From: Alteromonas abrolhosensis
GTDB lineage: Bacteria; Pseudomonadota; Gammaproteobacteria; Enterobacterales; Alteromonadaceae
Direction: 5' to 3'
Length of the DNA: 64,000 nucleotides
Assembly: GCF_001953635.1 (NCBI RefSeq)
Contig: NZ_MEJH01000003.1
Location: forward strand, 186,001-250,000
In this document: in pieces, positions 63,451-64,000 of the stretch
Numbering within the stretch: position 1 is the first letter of the stretch
Layout: each line of letters begins with the position of its first letter
Position numbers and translations under genes: made by a program
Notes under the pieces: generated by a model
The model's input: the letters and a program-made list of their open reading frames with translations, nothing else
Told to the model about the DNA's origin: nothing
Database searches by the model: none

Positions 63451-64000
63451 ATGAATATTCAGTGGCGTAATCAAGTGGTACTTCTTACAGGTGCAACTGG
63501 CGGTATTGGTCAAGCAATAGCCAAGGCGCTTGATGAAAAAGGTGCGCACATTATCCTAACTGGCAGAAGTAAGGCAAAGCTCGAACAGCTGCAACAAAAT
63601 TTAACCCTTCATCATACTGCCATTGTGGCTGACATTACGTCAGATGAAGGCAGAGATAGAGTAGTAAGTGCCTGCCAACGACTTCCTTTAAGTATTCTGG
63701 TTAACAATGCTGGCATTACCTATGTGGGCGAGTTTGAGGGCACCCCAATCGAGTCAATTGTGTCGACAAATATGCTGGCTCCGATGCTACTAACCCAACG
63801 CCTACTGCCGTTACTCGAACGTAGACCGTCTGCGCACGTCGTGAATGTAGGCTCAGCTTTTGGAAGCATAGGTTTTGCTGCGCACGGAACCTACTGCGCA
63901 ACAAAATTCGCTTTGAAAGGCTGGACGGAAGCGATGCACAGAGAATTCAGCGATAGCAAAATTAAATTTCACTATCTAGCGCCACGCGCAACGCGTACCG
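63451..64000 (+). CDS. Short-chain dehydrogenase/reductase (3' end cut by window)
   Basis: The frame starts at ATG 63451 behind AAAGG and runs off the window after 183 codons. It has the Rossmann motif TGATGGIGQAIA (13-24), NNAG (about 87-90), and the catalytic Ser and YxxxK in VGSAFGSIGFAAHGTYCATK. It reduces or oxidises an alcohol/carbonyl with NAD(P)H. It is 65 bases after the diiron oxidase candidate and on the same strand, so it is probably the fourth enzyme of that pathway. Confidence 0.92.
   Translation, partial: MNIQWRNQVVLLTGATGGIGQAIAKALDEKGAHIILTGRSKAKLEQLQQNLTLHHTAIVADITSDEGRDRVVSACQRLPLSILVNNAGITYVGEFEGTPIESIVSTNMLAPMLLTQRLLPLLERRPSAHVVNVGSAFGSIGFAAHGTYCATKFALKGWTEAMHREFSDSKIKFHYLAPRATRT

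Overview
The window reads as a chromosomal segment of a marine gammaproteobacterium, most likely Alteromonas or a close relative. The basis is the gene order (zapE/zapG/degQ/degS/murA/ibaG/mlaBCDEF, kdsDC/lptCAB/rpoN/hpf/ptsN/rapZ/ptsO, rplM/rpsI/petABC/sspAB), moderate AT-leaning base use, and many TonB-receptor, spondin-domain and substrate-binding-protein genes. The genus is inferred; no 16S rRNA or tRNA gene was seen. Genes are dense and no insertion sequence, prophage or CRISPR array was found.

Layout. 1-4772: the cut end of a periplasmic binding protein, a hybrid histidine kinase translationally coupled to it, and a second binding protein. 4935-8671: a DMT exporter and a TonB-dependent receptor. 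8786-9131: RNase P RNA (minus strand). 9169-13822: a K+/H+ antiporter, a fused SecD-SecF protein and a small membrane protein (all minus). 14059-23254: a five-gene operon of two transglutaminase-like proteins, circularly permuted ATP-grasp enzymes and alpha-E proteins. 23415-25569: a YeeN-type YebC-family protein and ZapE. 25825-29153: ZapG, DegQ and DegS. 29274-33981 (minus): murA, ibaG and the complete mlaFEDCB lipid-transport operon. 34567-43946: yrbG, kdsD, kdsC, lptCAB, rpoN, hpf, ptsN, rapZ, ptsO and mgtE, that is, LPS precursor and export genes followed by the sigma-54/nitrogen-PTS block. 43999-46631: a response regulator with a degenerate receiver, divergent from two spondin-domain proteins, one of them a lipoprotein with collagen-like repeats. 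46869-52040 (minus): sspB, sspA, petC, petB, petA, rpsI and rplM. 52312-53211: another binding protein.

The accessory region 53220-64000 is the most novel part. A PmrA/PmrB-like two-component system heads an operon with a cupredoxin-like protein, an FTR1-like membrane protein that lacks the usual acidic iron motif, and a predicted outer-membrane barrel. Next come a GT2 glycosyltransferase, a TVP38/DedA-type membrane protein and an ArnT-like GT-C transferase. Last is a cluster of a thermostable-hemolysin-family (GNAT-like) protein, an acyl-activating enzyme, a heme-oxygenase-like diiron oxidase candidate and an SDR reductase cut by the window edge. Three perfect PmrA-type boxes (CTTAAG-N5-CTTAAG), each followed after exactly 8 bp by a -10-like hexamer, lie in front of the regulator, the glycosyltransferase operon and the hemolysin-family cluster. 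I infer one regulon that joins envelope remodelling to an undescribed acyl or lipid pathway.
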